Positions 63,297 through 64,000 of a DNA stretch of 64,000 bases are shown piece by piece. Source of the stretch: Anaerolineae bacterium (lineage in GTDB: Bacteria; Chloroflexota; Anaerolineae; Aggregatilineales; Aggregatilineaceae); the NCBI GenBank assembly GCA_027494015.1, contig JAOSJP010000001.1:558001-622000 (forward strand). Direction: 5' to 3'. A program made the translations under genes and the position numbers. Within the stretch, counting starts at the first letter, position 1. Each line of letters opens with the position of its first letter. The notes under the pieces were generated by a model. The model was given only the letters and a program-made list of their open reading frames with translations. It was not told where the DNA came from and ran no database searches.

Positions 63297-64000
63297 ATGA
63301 CTCCGCGAAAAGCAGTGCCTATTAGGCGAGTTGATATGCGCAAAAAACCACGCTGGAAAAAGAACCTTCGAAAAGTGCCACCGAACATACTGACCAAAGT
63401 GCATTCCTTTGCTCAAAACGAGTGCATTGCGTCATGTATCGTCAAAATCCCAAAAACTGACATATCCCTAGGTATATTCAACCACTTGGGGATTCGATTG
63501 TCAGGGGGAAAGCTTGAATGCCCAGAGCAAATAATTCCTGTTCCAGCTGTTGGTAAATATTCAAGCAGAAACCGATATGGCTATTGGATCGTTTACAAGA
63601 ACGAACCCAAAATGCCAAAAACCTATTCAATCGACGCCCCCAACTACGGCGATTGGACAAAGGGCAGTCATGAAGTTGAGTGGACCCGCGATGTCTACCG
63701 ACGTGAAATTGTGGCTCCTAAGCTAGCCAGTATCTTAATCGAACTGGTAGGTGATGACATTCGGAATGAAGCATTCGTCTTCACGTTCTCAATAAGTGAA
63801 GTCATGGACAGAACAGACGCCGAATTCGAGGAGCGTCTGTTATTCAATCTCAATCTCCTACAGGAGAATGTAGGAAATCACGACGTATTCGAAAGCGACG
63901 TTAGCCGGGATGATTACCTACGAACCCTCTACGTCAACTGGGAGATATTACCACCGGGTGAAAAAGACGAAACAATTGCAAAGATATTCAGTGGAATGCG
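63297..64000 (+). CDS. unknown element protein, 3' end beyond window
   Basis: An open frame of about 234 codons runs to the window edge without a stop. It starts at ATG 63297 (PRKAVPIRRVDMRKKPRW) or ATG 63336; no good ribosome binding site for either. The sequence is rich in aromatic and charged residues: GYWIVYKNEPKMPKTYSIDA, APNYGDWTKGSHEVEWTRDV, RREIVAPKLASILIEL, TDAEFEERLLFNLNLLQENV. It looks like a genuine, AT-richer cargo gene, divergent from the primase. I do not recognise a family; cargo or defence function is only a guess from location. Confidence 0.7.
   Translation, partial: MTPRKAVPIRRVDMRKKPRWKKNLRKVPPNILTKVHSFAQNECIASCIVKIPKTDISLGIFNHLGIRLSGGKLECPEQIIPVPAVGKYSSRNRYGYWIVYKNEPKMPKTYSIDAPNYGDWTKGSHEVEWTRDVYRREIVAPKLASILIELVGDDIRNEAFVFTFSISEVMDRTDAEFEERLLFNLNLLQENVGNHDVFESDVSRDDYLRTLYVNWEILPPGEKDETIAKIFSGM

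Overview
The window looks like the chromosome of a high-GC member of the Chloroflexota (Anaerolineae-like). This is inferred from the gene mix: a 7TM-GAF-PAS histidine kinase, repeat-rich PPC lipoproteins, a membrane-anchored Ser/Thr kinase, monofunctional housekeeping genes in short operons, and -35/-10 promoters with TTGCGG- or TTGAGC-type -35 boxes. No rRNA, tRNA or CRISPR array was recognised. Base composition changes sharply at about 54.08 kb.

Positions 1-54.08 kb are chromosomal, with strongly GC-biased codons. In order they hold: the tail of trmFO; hflX plus a small membrane gene; an intact tyrosine recombinase; a leftward operon rbsK - response regulator - histidine kinase - PduO-type cobalamin adenosyltransferase; acnA; a Ser/Thr kinase; ftsH; an M19 dipeptidase; an SH3 protein; ligA followed by a frame-disrupted rRNA methyltransferase; a recombinase-like protein that has lost its catalytic residues; a frame-disrupted acyl-CoA ligase; a PHP-domain protein; uvrB with an SOS-type operator; a dGTPase; greA; a sugar ABC importer whose first permease carries a PDZ domain; two secreted PPC-repeat proteins; an MFS symporter; PspC, SRPBCC, DUF1028 and S1 proteins; a 7TM-GAF sensor-like protein; a GNAT; cmk; comEC overlapping ppk1 tail to tail; and mobA. 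At least two copies of a ~200-bp non-autonomous transposable element (MITE) with 13-bp terminal repeats and perfect 8-bp target duplications lie at 24.7 and 34.6 kb. A decayed copy lies at 46.7 kb.

Positions ~54.08-64.0 kb are an integrated, lower-GC, plasmid-like element that interrupts comM: only the AAA/C-terminal part of comM remains, now fused to a start codon supplied by the element. Visible element genes are a 4-TM protein with an HTH tail, a replication-relaxation family protein, a VirD4/TraG-like coupling ATPase, several tiny proteins with very strong ribosome binding sites, a DUF2958 protein, a ribbon-helix-helix (RHH) DNA-binding protein coupled to an ExeA-like AAA ATPase, an AEP primase fused to a DnaG-type zinc finger, and a partial unknown gene running off the window. 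Several of these genes appear to be leaderless, with a -10 box 6-8 nt before the ATG.

The most unusual part is the ~1.3-kb gene-free stretch 59.70-60.99 kb. It holds a very GC-rich region that folds into long nested perfect helices (12, 5 and 16 bp) and a 23-bp compound hairpin. Next comes an AT-rich run of hairpins, one a 17-bp helix with compensating G-U pairs. It ends in a tandem array of the octamer GTTCGGTT. The same octamer array recurs inside the adjacent RHH gene, where it encodes the protein's linker. I read this as a candidate structured RNA and/or replication origin next to an iterated binding site for the RHH protein, a possible partition or replication module. The fold and its function are inference.
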